Assembly: GCA_002309075.1 (NCBI GenBank)
Contig: DBWP01000001.1
Span: 1-61,027, forward strand
DNA: 61,027 bases
Reading direction: 5' to 3'
Source: Candidatus Saccharibacteria bacterium UBA1235
GTDB taxonomy: Bacteria; Patescibacteriota; Saccharimonadia; Saccharimonadales; Saccharimonadaceae
Shown: positions 9,313-16,010 of the stretch, piece after piece
Layout: each line of letters opens with the position of its first letter
Numbering within the stretch: position 1 is the stretch's first letter
Made by a program: the position numbers and the translations under genes
The notes under the pieces: generated by a model
Seen by the model: the letters and a program-made list of their open reading frames with translations, nothing else
The model's database searches: none
Told to the model about the DNA's origin: nothing

Positions 9313-10047
9313 TTATACCATCTTTTGATAAATTTTATACCAATCTTCCAACTTTAAATCGCTCGGCCGCGCATCAATATTAATATCACACTCTGAAAAT
9401 ATCTTTTCAAGCTCTTCATTCGACTTTAATCCCGCCAAATTATTTATCAATTTTTTCCGCGGCGCCGAAAAACCTTTACTAATAATTTTAAAAACTTCCT
9501 CAGAAATTCGCGGTTTATGCGGTTCTAAAATCAACACCTGCGAATCGACTTTTGGAGGCGGCGTAAATTCATTTCTAAGCACCACCGGCCCAAGCCTAAC
9601 TTCCGCTAGATTCTTACATCTTAAAGAGAGCATCGATTCTTTTTCGCTTACGATTCGCTCCGCCACTTCTTTTTGCATTAGAAGCACAACTTTCTCTGGC
9701 TGATTCTCACTTTTTAAAATATGTTCAATAATTGGGCTAGTAATATAATATGGTATATTTCCGGCGATCGCATACGGTTTCGGAATCGCCGATAAATCAA
9801 ATTTCAAAAAATCCGCGTTAACAACTTCCAAATTTTTACCCGGAAAACTCCCAGGTAATTTGCGCGCCAAATCCGCATCGTATTCAACCGCAACAACTTT
9901 ATCAAATCGCTTAAGGAGCGACGAAGTCAAAGTCCCAAGCCCCGGCCCAATCTCAAGACAAACTTTTCCTCCGCCCGTAAGCTCTGCGATCTCGTCGAGT
10001 ATCGCTCGATTATGAAGCCAGTGCTGTCCTAAAGCCTTATTTACCAT
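9313..10047 (-). CDS. rsmA: 16S rRNA adenine dimethyltransferase RsmA (KsgA)
   Basis: RsmA dimethylates two adjacent adenines in the 3' hairpin of 16S rRNA using SAM. The 244-residue protein from MVNKALGQHWLHNRAIL has motif I LEIGPGLGTLTSSLL (about residue 32), the catalytic NIPYYITSPII (family NLPYxIs, about residue 97) and a short C-terminal domain. A longer reading adds 46 residues that overlap the upstream gene in another frame. I reject it because the conserved KALGQHWL start lies at 10047. The start overlaps the preceding YabE-like gene by 11 bp. This pairing echoes yabE-rnmV-ksgA of Bacillus, with rnmV missing. Confidence 0.93.
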   Translation of the reverse strand: MVNKALGQHWLHNRAILDEIAELTGGGKVCLEIGPGLGTLTSSLLKRFDKVVAVEYDADLARKLPGSFPGKNLEVVNADFLKFDLSAIPKPYAIAGNIPYYITSPIIEHILKSENQPEKVVLLMQKEVAERIVSEKESMLSLRCKNLAEVRLGPVVLRNEFTPPPKVDSQVLILEPHKPRISEEVFKIISKGFSAPRKKLINNLAGLKSNEELEKIFSECDINIDARPSDLKLEDWYKIYQKMV

Positions 10048-10939
10048 TTCGATTCGTCCAATCTGTTGCAAGATCAAATTGTTCTGGGTTTGAAAGAGCA
10101 AACGATCCCGTATCATAAACTCTACCGAGCCCAATCGAAGTTTCCACCACCGAACACCTCGGATAACGGCTAAGATTTGCTGCAACTAAAACATATCCGT
10201 CCGCATCAACTTTTGCCCCATCTTCTCGTATTGTATAATAAGCAGCCACTCCACATTCTCTCGCGCCAATCGCCATCACGCCGCCCATCGACAAATCATA
10301 ATATGTCTCTTTTCTCTCAACCACGCGCCCATTCACCGTCGTCATATATTTATTCACCCCTCTTCCAGCCGTCAATGGCGCCACGTTAAAACTATTAACA
10401 AAATCAGCTCGCGGAATTATCTCTGGCGCCTCAGTCTCAATATGGTTCCTTGTCACCGTATAAACATATGCCGGCCCCGTCTCTAAAAAATCATAATCAA
10501 ACGTCTCCGCTACCTCATCCTCCTCATAAATATCCACCCCAGATTTAATCACAAGCTCCCTCGCGTCAAGTTCAGTTGTCATCAAATATTGCTCTTTTAA
10601 GCCATCTTTAACCACAACTGGCCTCGCCCGCCAAATACTAATCGTAAAATCATCCCGGTCAATCTCCGCATCAAGTCCCGGATTTACTACATCAGCCTCC
10701 GATAAAACAATTCCTGCCCGCTCCAAAACTTCCTCAACCGTCCGCGCATTCGTCTTAACCGTCACAGCCTCGCCGTCATCATCTAAAACCACATAGTGAT
10801 TCTCATAAACCTCTATATCGCCACCGTTTCGTGCAAAAGTATTATGTTTATCACAGCCAAACGCAAAAACACCGGCAACTGCCAGCATAAAAACCGTAAG
10901 CGGAAGAAAAGCTTTATTCGCTTTAAGGTTAAATTTCAT
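10037..10939 (-). CDS. Secreted YabE/RpfB-like protein: DUF348 repeats plus 3D domain
   Basis: The 300-residue protein has an N-terminal hydrophobic segment (about residues 9-29, followed by a cysteine). Two DUF348-type ubiquitin-like repeats follow: VKTNARTVEEVLERAGI at about 60, and a second at about 105-145. A C-terminal 3D (MltA-like double-psi barrel) domain ends in GRVYDTGSFALSNPEQFDLA, where the three aspartates are visible. This is the layout of Firmicutes YabE and actinobacterial Rpf-like peptidoglycan-acting proteins, so a wall-remodelling role is likely. Start: the ATG at 10939, with TTATAAT ending 6 nt upstream. rsmA follows with an 11-bp overlap. Confidence 0.82.
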   Translation of the reverse strand: MKFNLKANKAFLPLTVFMLAVAGVFAFGCDKHNTFARNGGDIEVYENHYVVLDDDGEAVTVKTNARTVEEVLERAGIVLSEADVVNPGLDAEIDRDDFTISIWRARPVVVKDGLKEQYLMTTELDARELVIKSGVDIYEEDEVAETFDYDFLETGPAYVYTVTRNHIETEAPEIIPRADFVNSFNVAPLTAGRGVNKYMTTVNGRVVERKETYYDLSMGGVMAIGARECGVAAYYTIREDGAKVDADGYVLVAANLSRYPRCSVVETSIGLGRVYDTGSFALSNPEQFDLATDWTNRNGK

Positions 10940-10984
10940 ATTTCTATTATAACACACTAGAAAGAAAAACAAATTATTCTAAAA

Positions 10985-11101
10985 AGACAAAACCATAAGT
11001 CCAATTTCTAGGTAGTTGGATAAGATATATCCAAAAATGCTCAACACTCTCCACCCATTCTTCGGCTCCGGCCCCTCTCAACGTCTGATTGGCCTGAACC
11101 T
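10985..11101 (-). ncRNA. Candidate structured RNA of unknown family
   Basis: This stretch lies in a 319-bp gap without a gene. A near-consensus promoter (11108-11135) would start transcription near 11101. The predicted RNA begins with a stem pairing GGUUCAGGCC with GGCCGGAGCC (nine pairs and one A-G mismatch) around a 17-nt loop. A purine-rich stretch (GAAGAAUGGGUGGAGAGU) follows, then a perfect hairpin UUGGAUA-UAUCU-UAUCCAA (minus strand, about 11018-11036). The 3' end is uncertain, and a run of U at about 10981-10985 may mark it. I compared it by eye with SRP RNA, 6S, RNase P, tmRNA and the c-di-AMP (ydaO) riboswitch and saw no match. Confidence 0.4.
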
Positions 11102-11107
11102 AATTCT

Positions 11108-11135
11108 ATTTTAGCATAGGCAAAATCATTGTCAA
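11108..11135 (-). promoter_or_regulatory. Near-consensus sigma-70 promoter
   Basis: On the minus strand TTGACA (11130-11135), a 16-bp spacer and TAAAAT (11108-11113) preceded by TGC form a strong extended promoter. It is one of the few perfect -35 boxes in the window and faces the candidate structured RNA and then the YabE-like gene, which also has its own -10 close to its ATG. The rest of the gap (11136-11258) holds AT-rich sequence with a small GGG/CCC hairpin near 11193-11205 and a second TATAAT on the minus strand near 11165. Confidence 0.65.
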
Positions 11136-11258
11136 TATTGATTTTTAAGATTTTTTATGTTGTTATTATAATTTTTGAATTCCAAAAATAACAGGGGTAA
11201 AAACCCAAAAACCGAACACTTTAAGAAATCTTGTGTTGTTTTATGTTTTTTAAAAACT

Positions 11259-11951
11259 TTATTTCTTTTCTAGACCAGCTTCAAAATACATCAAAACGTA
11301 ATCATAGCCCCACGAAAGGTCAAACCCAGAAGCCACATATTTGTTAAACTTAAAATATGGCATCCCGTCAATCATTTTTGCGCTTTTTGCCGCTACTTCC
11401 TGCACTTCCGACTTTGTCTCGTCATTTTCTACGCAACTTTCAAACTCATCAGACAATCCAATTCCCTCGCCCAGCTTAATCCAATAGTCTTTTTTAAGTT
11501 CATTAAATTTCGTAAATGCCGCTTTCCCCTCATTCTTAAAATACTCATTCCAGACTTTAGTAATCGCTTTATTATAATAGTCCCAGAACTTCCCTTCTCT
11601 CTTTGCGCAATAAGTCGCCACCGCCCCATAAAGCGATTCCGGCGATCTCACTTGACCATATTCATACAAAAAATCCGATAACCTTACCTCTATCAGAACA
11701 TCGTTCGATTCAATATATTTTTTAAGCTGATCTTCGTGCTCAATCATCGCATTTTCAAACGCCACACAATAAGGACACGCCAAATCAGAATAAATAATGA
11801 AATAATTTTCCGCTTCTAGGTTCCCAATCGTCGTCTCAGTGTCCCAAACTTTCTCTGCATTAGGTGTTTTCTGATTCATACTAGCAAGAATTGCCGCCAC
11901 CAAAATAAAAATAACCGCAACTATGCCAAAAATCCGAAAAACTTTTTTCAC
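11259..11951 (-). CDS. Membrane-anchored DsbA-like thiol oxidoreductase
   Basis: The 230-residue protein has one N-terminal membrane anchor (about residues 7-24) and a thioredoxin fold with the active site CPYC (SDLACPYCVAFENAM, about residue 59). A helical insert follows, and the cis-proline loop GMPYFKFN lies near residue 195. It therefore probably oxidises cysteines of exported proteins outside the membrane. The start codon is GTG with AAAGGAGG five bases upstream, a very strong SD. It lies 9 bp behind a membrane protein with a CPTC motif, a plausible redox partner because no DsbB or VKOR is seen here. Confidence 0.85.
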   Translation of the reverse strand: MKKVFRIFGIVAVIFILVAAILASMNQKTPNAEKVWDTETTIGNLEAENYFIIYSDLACPYCVAFENAMIEHEDQLKKYIESNDVLIEVRLSDFLYEYGQVRSPESLYGAVATYCAKREGKFWDYYNKAITKVWNEYFKNEGKAAFTKFNELKKDYWIKLGEGIGLSDEFESCVENDETKSEVQEVAAKSAKMIDGMPYFKFNKYVASGFDLSWGYDYVLMYFEAGLEKK

Positions 11952-11960
11952 ACTCCTCCT

Positions 11961-12590
11961 TTAGGCATTCTCATGCTTTTTCATATATTTTTCATTTATT
12001 ATTATAGCATAAGTTTCTAGGCCAATCCGCTTTAAAGACAAAATTGCGATGATAATCGCAAGCGCCGTCACTACTCCCGAAATCACCCCAGTCGCTGCCA
12101 GCCCACCAGTTGAAAAAATCGTACCAAGTAGTGGCGTAATTAAAGTCGTCCCGCAAGTCGGACAACCAGCACCAAGAGCAATTAACCCCGTAATAATTCC
12201 TGCTTTCTCAACATTCGCCGAATTGCCCTCTCCACTTCGCTTTTTATTCCAAATCAAAACAATTAGCCCGATCAAAAGCCCCTGCAAAAACGCGATAAAA
12301 AACATAAAAAGCCAATCCGAAAAAATCATATTCACCCCAAAAACTCCAATTATCGCACTTCCAATAATCTTTAAATTCTCCGGAAATCCTAGGGCTCCCA
12401 TAAGCTCAAATTTTGAAAACCCTCCCGCGAGCAAATTCATTAACATACCAAAAAATACAAAAGTAACAAAAAACGCTATTCGAAATCTTCTTTCCTTTGT
12501 TGCGAGTAAAATCCCTTTTCCCGCAAGTATAAATTCATCTAACCATTTTCTTAAGTTAATCTTCGAAGATTTTAACTTCGTATTTCCCAC
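11961..12590 (-). CDS. Polytopic membrane protein with intramembrane CPTC motif
   Basis: The 209-residue protein has about five hydrophobic segments (near residues 37-56, 72-90, 92-113, 131-160 and 165-187). In the fourth is GAGCPTCGTTLITPLLG, a CxxC pair next to small residues in or near the membrane. I do not recognise the family. The start is a GTG inside the end of hisS (35-bp overlap), supported by GGAGG six bases upstream, so it is translationally coupled to hisS. The DsbA-like gene follows 9 bp later. Inference: it may pass electrons to or from that DsbA, like CcdA or VKOR in role but not obviously in sequence. Confidence 0.7.
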   Translation of the reverse strand: MGNTKLKSSKINLRKWLDEFILAGKGILLATKERRFRIAFFVTFVFFGMLMNLLAGGFSKFELMGALGFPENLKIIGSAIIGVFGVNMIFSDWLFMFFIAFLQGLLIGLIVLIWNKKRSGEGNSANVEKAGIITGLIALGAGCPTCGTTLITPLLGTIFSTGGLAATGVISGVVTALAIIIAILSLKRIGLETYAIIINEKYMKKHENA

Positions 12591-13830
12591 TCTGAGCCTC
12601 CACTTCTCCTAGCACAATACCTTTTGTTGCTACCGCTGCAGCATATTTTAATTTATCTCCCAACTTCTTATCTAAACCAACAATTGTTATCGATTCGCCT
12701 TTTTCCCTAAGCTCCTTTGCAACTTTCAAAGCAAACGGCATTTCATTTTCTGTTATTGGTACAATTGCCGTGTCAATTGGTTTTCTAGTTTGACTTTTCG
12801 CCAAATTATTTTCATTTAGAACATAAAACAGCCTAGTTAGTCCAATCGAGCCTCCAACACCAGGGAGTTTTTGGTCCGTGAAATATCCTGCCAAGTTTTC
12901 ATAGCGTCCACCGCCACAGACTGAACCAACATGCTTATATTCTGGCAAATTGAATTCAAATACTGTTCCTGTGTAATAATCAAGTCCTCGAACAATCTTC
13001 ATATCTGCCGAAATTTCCGCAGTTCTTCCATCTGCTTCAAGTAAACTCATGACTTCATTAAGCTCTGAAACACCCTCTTTAAACGTTTCGTTTTCAATCC
13101 CTAATGCTTCAAATGCCTTCATAACTTCAGCTCTTGAGCCACGAATTTCAATAAAATCAAGCATCGTCGAAATCCGTTCAGAACCCAAACCAATTTCAGC
13201 AAAAGCTTCTTTAGTTTTCTCAATTAGCACTTTTTCTGAGTGGTCAATAATACTAAAAATGTCGTCCGATTTTTCTTCAAGATTAAATTCAGATAAAAGC
13301 CCAGACAAAATCTTTCTGTTGCTAATGCGCGCTAAAACTGGAGTTTCTAGTTCAAACTTAGAAAAAGCATCAAGTAAAGTTGAGATTACGTCTGCGTCAT
13401 AATAAAGTGGCAACTCTCCTCGCCCAATCACGTCTACATCACATTGATAAAATTCACGAAATCTTCCTCTTTGGGCCCGTTCACCGCGGAAATTTCTTCC
13501 AATCTGTGAAACTTTAAACGGGAATTTTAAATCATTTTCATGTTCAACCACATATCTAGCAAGCGGGACAGTGTGATCAAATCTAAGCGCCTGATCTGCG
13601 TCATCCGCAGTTTCCGCAGTTTTAACAACTTTATAAATCTGTTTCTCTGTGTCACCGCCAGCTTTCGCAAGCAAAATTTCCGTACGGTCAATCATCGGCG
13701 TCTCAATATTCAAGTATCCATGCGAAAAATAAGTCTCACTAATTCTATTTTTTAAATCATTAAAAACGGCTTGCACCTCTGGTAAGAGTTCTTGCATGCC
13801 AGAAATTGGAGAAGTATTAATCTTTTTCAT
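12556..13830 (-). CDS. hisS: Histidyl-tRNA synthetase
   Basis: This enzyme charges tRNA-His. The 424-residue class IIa synthetase has motif 2 FRGERAQRGRFREFYQCDVD (about residues 113-132), the histidine-binding LDYYTGTVFEF (about 290) and GGGRYENL, motif 3 GVGGSIGLTRLF, and a C-terminal anticodon-binding domain. The start is the ATG at 13830, with TGATATAAT ending 7 nt before it, so a leaderless mRNA is likely. It heads an operon with the CPTC membrane protein and the DsbA-like protein and is divergent from tRNA-Phe. Confidence 0.96.
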   Translation of the reverse strand: MKKINTSPISGMQELLPEVQAVFNDLKNRISETYFSHGYLNIETPMIDRTEILLAKAGGDTEKQIYKVVKTAETADDADQALRFDHTVPLARYVVEHENDLKFPFKVSQIGRNFRGERAQRGRFREFYQCDVDVIGRGELPLYYDADVISTLLDAFSKFELETPVLARISNRKILSGLLSEFNLEEKSDDIFSIIDHSEKVLIEKTKEAFAEIGLGSERISTMLDFIEIRGSRAEVMKAFEALGIENETFKEGVSELNEVMSLLEADGRTAEISADMKIVRGLDYYTGTVFEFNLPEYKHVGSVCGGGRYENLAGYFTDQKLPGVGGSIGLTRLFYVLNENNLAKSQTRKPIDTAIVPITENEMPFALKVAKELREKGESITIVGLDKKLGDKLKYAAAVATKGIVLGEVEAQSGKYEVKIFED

Positions 13831-13870
13831 ACTAGTAATTATATCACAAGTGTGCTATAATAGGGAATAT
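13831..13870. promoter_or_regulatory. Divergent promoters for hisS and tRNA-Phe
   Basis: Forty bases hold two extended -10 boxes back to back. The minus-strand one is TGATATAAT for hisS. The plus-strand one is TGTGCTATAAT (about 13851-13861), ending about 9 bp before the tRNA-Phe 5' end. The TGTGCTATAAT form recurs before other genes with leaders (near 34976, 41630 on the minus strand, and 425 on the minus strand). Confidence 0.6.
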
Positions 13871-13946
13871 GGTTCTGTAGCTCAGCTGGTAGAGCAGAGG
13901 CCTGAAGAGCCTTGTGTCGCTGGTTCAAGTCCAGCCGGAACCACCA
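13871..13946 (+). tRNA. tRNA-Phe (GAA)
   Basis: A full cloverleaf of 76 nt. The acceptor GGTTCTG pairs with CGGAACC, the anticodon loop CTGAAGA gives GAA, the T-loop TTCAAGT is canonical, the discriminator is A, and CCA is encoded. Confidence 0.97.
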
Positions 13947-13956
13947 TTAACAACTT

Positions 13957-14033
13957 GGGTCGGTAGCTCAGCTGGTTAGAGCACGGGCCTTTTAAGCCCG
14001 GTGTCGAGGGTTCGAGCCCCTCCCGACTCACCA
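13957..14033 (+). tRNA. tRNA-Lys (TTT)
   Basis: A 77-nt cloverleaf starting 10 bp after tRNA-Phe. The anticodon loop CTTTTAA gives TTT, the D-loop has G18G19, the T-loop is TTCGAGC, and CCA is encoded. Its last seven bases plus AGT (CTCACCAAGT, 14027-14036) recur at 14113-14122 downstream. Confidence 0.97.
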
Positions 14034-14034
14034 A

Positions 14035-14118
14035 GTTTACGAGAAAAATAAAGCTTGCTTTCTTTTTAGAGTAAACGCAGGTGAGTTAAAATTTCGCGAA
14101 GCGAAATTTGTCCTCACC
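14035..14118 (+). repeat. Two consecutive long hairpins between tRNA-Lys and tRNA-Val
   Basis: Hairpin 1 (14035-14076) pairs GTTTAC, AAAAA and AAAGC with GCTTT, TTTTT and GTAAAC, with symmetric internal loops. Hairpin 2 (14080-14118) pairs GGTGAG and AATTTCGC with GCGAAATT and CTCACC around GAA. The end of hairpin 2 reproduces the tRNA-Lys 3' end (CTCACCAAGT). The hairpins could be processing or attenuation signals in the tRNA transcript, or remains of a palindromic element inserted at a tRNA 3' end. Confidence 0.6.
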
Positions 14119-14127
14119 AAGTGATAT

Positions 14128-14204
14128 GGGCGGTTAGCTCAGTTGGCTAGAGCGCGTCTTTGACGTAGACGAGGTCACAGGTTCGACTCCTGTATCGCCC
14201 ACCA
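14128..14204 (+). tRNA. tRNA-Val (GAC)
   Basis: A 77-nt cloverleaf. The acceptor GGGCGGT pairs with the 3' strand before A-CCA, the anticodon loop TTGACGT gives GAC, the T-loop is TTCGACT, and CCA is encoded. Confidence 0.96.
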
Positions 14205-14218
14205 TAGTTTGATATTAT

Positions 14219-14249
14219 AAAAAATCCCCTCCTAAGAGGGGATTTTTCG
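14219..14249. terminator. Bidirectional Rho-independent terminator
   Basis: AAAATCCCCTC-CTAA-GAGGGGATTTTT forms a GC-rich hairpin with A and T tracts on the two sides. It ends the tRNA transcript and the convergent gene at 14267-14668. Confidence 0.85.
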
Positions 14250-14266
14250 ATATTTACTAAATAAGC

Positions 14267-14668
14267 TTATTTCTTCTTCGTATTTTCAGCAATGTCACGA
14301 GTATTACGCCAAATCATGATAAACATCATCATTGCTTCGTAGATGAGGCGGGTAAAGATTGGCCCAAACACAAGTACGCCAATAAATGTGACGAAACTGA
14401 TCGAAATAAATGAGAAGGAAAATAGTATACAGAAAATCGTTGCTATGTAATAGAACACTTTCATGATTGGTTCAATCCACATAATCTTGAATGACAAGAA
14501 ATCTTTTAGCCATTTCAAAAACTTATTTGTTTGTTCTTTTTTAGCGTTGACAAAAAGAAAATATGCCAAGATCCCGCCAATAATCGCAAGAATCATCGCG
14601 ACGATTCCCCACACGCCGAAATCAAAACCTACCATATCATATGATGTTACAGTACGATAAGTGTTCAT
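14267..14668 (-). CDS. Small membrane protein, DUF4282-like
   Basis: The 133-residue protein has three hydrophobic spans: about residues 19-41, 68-86 and 88-117. The segment WLKDFLSFKIMWIEPIMKVFYY resembles the DUF4282 family, small membrane proteins of unknown function. The C-terminus is basic and cytoplasmic-looking (RNTRDIAENTKKK). AAGGAG lies 9 nt before the ATG and a TATAAT lies farther upstream, so this gene has a conventional short leader. It stands alone between the tRNA terminator and rarA. Confidence 0.65.
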   Translation of the reverse strand: MNTYRTVTSYDMVGFDFGVWGIVAMILAIIGGILAYFLFVNAKKEQTNKFLKWLKDFLSFKIMWIEPIMKVFYYIATIFCILFSFSFISISFVTFIGVLVFGPIFTRLIYEAMMMFIMIWRNTRDIAENTKKK

Positions 14669-14748
14669 ATTAATAACTCCTTATATTATATACCCCAATA
14701 ATAGCATAAAAAATTTTATTTTGTAAATATTTCTTATATAATTATAAT

Positions 14749-15924
14749 ATGAATAGAGTCCCCCTTGCCGAACGCATGCGCCCACAAAAACTAAAAGACG
14801 TCTTGGGCCAAGACGAAATTATCGGCGATGGTAAAATTTTAACTGAAATTTTAAAAAAGGGCGAACCAGTTAATCTAATTTTCTGGGGGCCTCCTGGCAC
14901 CGGCAAAACCACTCTCGCCCGTATTTTGGCCCGCGAATTTAATGCTGATTTTATGGAAATTTCTGCTGTCACCGCGAAAAAAAGCGATGTCGAAGAAGTT
15001 GTTAAACGCGCAAAAACCAACTGGAATCTAAAAATTCGCACCGTACTTTTCGTCGACGAAATTCATCGCTTTAACAAAGCTCAACAAGATGCCTTTTTAC
15101 CACATGTTGAATCTGGACTTATTATACTAATCGGCGCCACAACTGAAAACCCGAGTTTTGAGGTTATTTCCCCGCTTCTTTCCCGCTCCCGCGTCGTCGT
15201 CGTAAAACCGCTCTCTAAGCCTGCTATCCTAAAAATCCTAAAGAAAGCCTGCAAAGAAGAGAGCATTACTATTAAAAGTGATGCCATTGATATGATTGCC
15301 GAGCTTTCCGGCGGTGACGCCAGAAGCGCACTTGGAGATTTAGAACTCGCAGCTTCATTGTCGGACAACATCACGAAAGACGTCGTAGTTGAAGCTGCCG
15401 GCAAAAAACTTCCTGGCTACGATAAAAAAGGCGATAAACATTATGATACGATTTCCGCCTTTATTAAATCTATGCGCGGCTCCGATGTCGATGCTGCACT
15501 CTATTATCTCGCTCGTATGGTCAAAGCCGGCGAGGATCCAAAATTCATCGCTAGACGCATGGTTATCTTTGCCTCCGAAGATATTGGCCTAGCCGGGAAC
15601 GGCGCCCTCTCGCTTGCTACCGCCTGTTTCCAGGCTGTAGAACGCGTCGGCATGCCAGAATCTGGTCTAATTCTTGCCCATGCAGTGGTCGCTCTTTCCC
15701 TGTCAAAAAAATCCCGCGCCACTACCGATGCTTGGTACAAGGCTCTAGATCTCGCCGAAAAAACTATGAACGAACCAGTTCCGATTTGGCTACGTAACGC
15801 TCCGACAAAACTCATGAAAGATCTAGGATTTGGCGAAGGCCAAAAATGGGAAGCCGGCTTTCATCTTGATAAAAACTACCTACCTGATAGTATTAAGGGG
15901 ACAAAAATATTTAAACTGTCCTAA
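14749..15924 (+). CDS. rarA: Replication-associated recombination protein A (RarA/MgsA ATPase)
   Basis: RarA is a clamp-loader-like AAA+ ATPase acting at stalled replication forks. The 391-residue protein has Walker A WGPPGTGKTTLAR (about 44-56), Walker B VLFVDEIHRFNKAQQ (about 100-114), sensor 1 LIGATTENPSFEV, the GGDARSALGDLELA sensor 2 region, and the RarA C-terminal tetramerisation domain ending near GEGQKWEAGFHLDKNYLP. TATAAT ends 6 nt before the ATG. The last nine codons form the left arm of a long palindrome (15897-15993), so the C-terminus may have been altered by that insertion. Confidence 0.94.
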   Translation: MNRVPLAERMRPQKLKDVLGQDEIIGDGKILTEILKKGEPVNLIFWGPPGTGKTTLARILAREFNADFMEISAVTAKKSDVEEVVKRAKTNWNLKIRTVLFVDEIHRFNKAQQDAFLPHVESGLIILIGATTENPSFEVISPLLSRSRVVVVKPLSKPAILKILKKACKEESITIKSDAIDMIAELSGGDARSALGDLELAASLSDNITKDVVVEAAGKKLPGYDKKGDKHYDTISAFIKSMRGSDVDAALYYLARMVKAGEDPKFIARRMVIFASEDIGLAGNGALSLATACFQAVERVGMPESGLILAHAVVALSLSKKSRATTDAWYKALDLAEKTMNEPVPIWLRNAPTKLMKDLGFGEGQKWEAGFHLDKNYLPDSIKGTKIFKLS

Positions 15925-15993
15925 GGAACATGAGGACTTGGCCAGAGCGACCCGGAGCGTGTCCGCAGGACACGCTTAAATATTTTTGTTCCC
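15897..15993. repeat. Palindromic element A at the 3' end of rarA
   Basis: An 18-bp left arm GGGGACAAAAATATTTAA (15897-15914) is matched by an inverted right arm (15976-15993) at 17 of 18 positions. The 61-bp interior holds two further hairpins: GTCCT...AGGAC (15918-15937), and GCGTGTCC-GCA-GGACACGC (15957-15975). Its core at 15935-15959 is GC-rich, unlike the flanks, and matches the core of the element in ligA (37505-37528, minus strand) at 22 of 25 aligned positions. The right arm ends one base before the glyS extended -10, so it could also act as a terminator for rarA. Confidence 0.75.
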
Positions 15994-16010
15994 TATGATA
16001 TAATTAAGAT

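Noticed and set aside
9313..10185. Longer RsmA start at 10185
   Set aside because: The extra 46 residues overlap the YabE-like 3D domain in another frame and precede the conserved KALGQHWL start. The ATG at 10047 fits the family.
10985..11101. c-di-AMP (ydaO) riboswitch, SRP RNA, 6S RNA, RNase P RNA or tmRNA
   Set aside because: None of the conserved blocks I know for these RNAs could be found on either strand, so it is reported only as an unassigned structured RNA.
12049..12612. 187-residue open frame on the plus strand opposite the CPTC membrane protein
   Set aside because: It is a mirror of a real gene in the opposite strand, with no recognisable domain, promoter or SD.
13871..14204. A fourth tRNA between tRNA-Lys and tRNA-Val
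   Set aside because: The two hairpins there do not give an anticodon arm or T-loop, and only the CTCACCA end resembles a tRNA.
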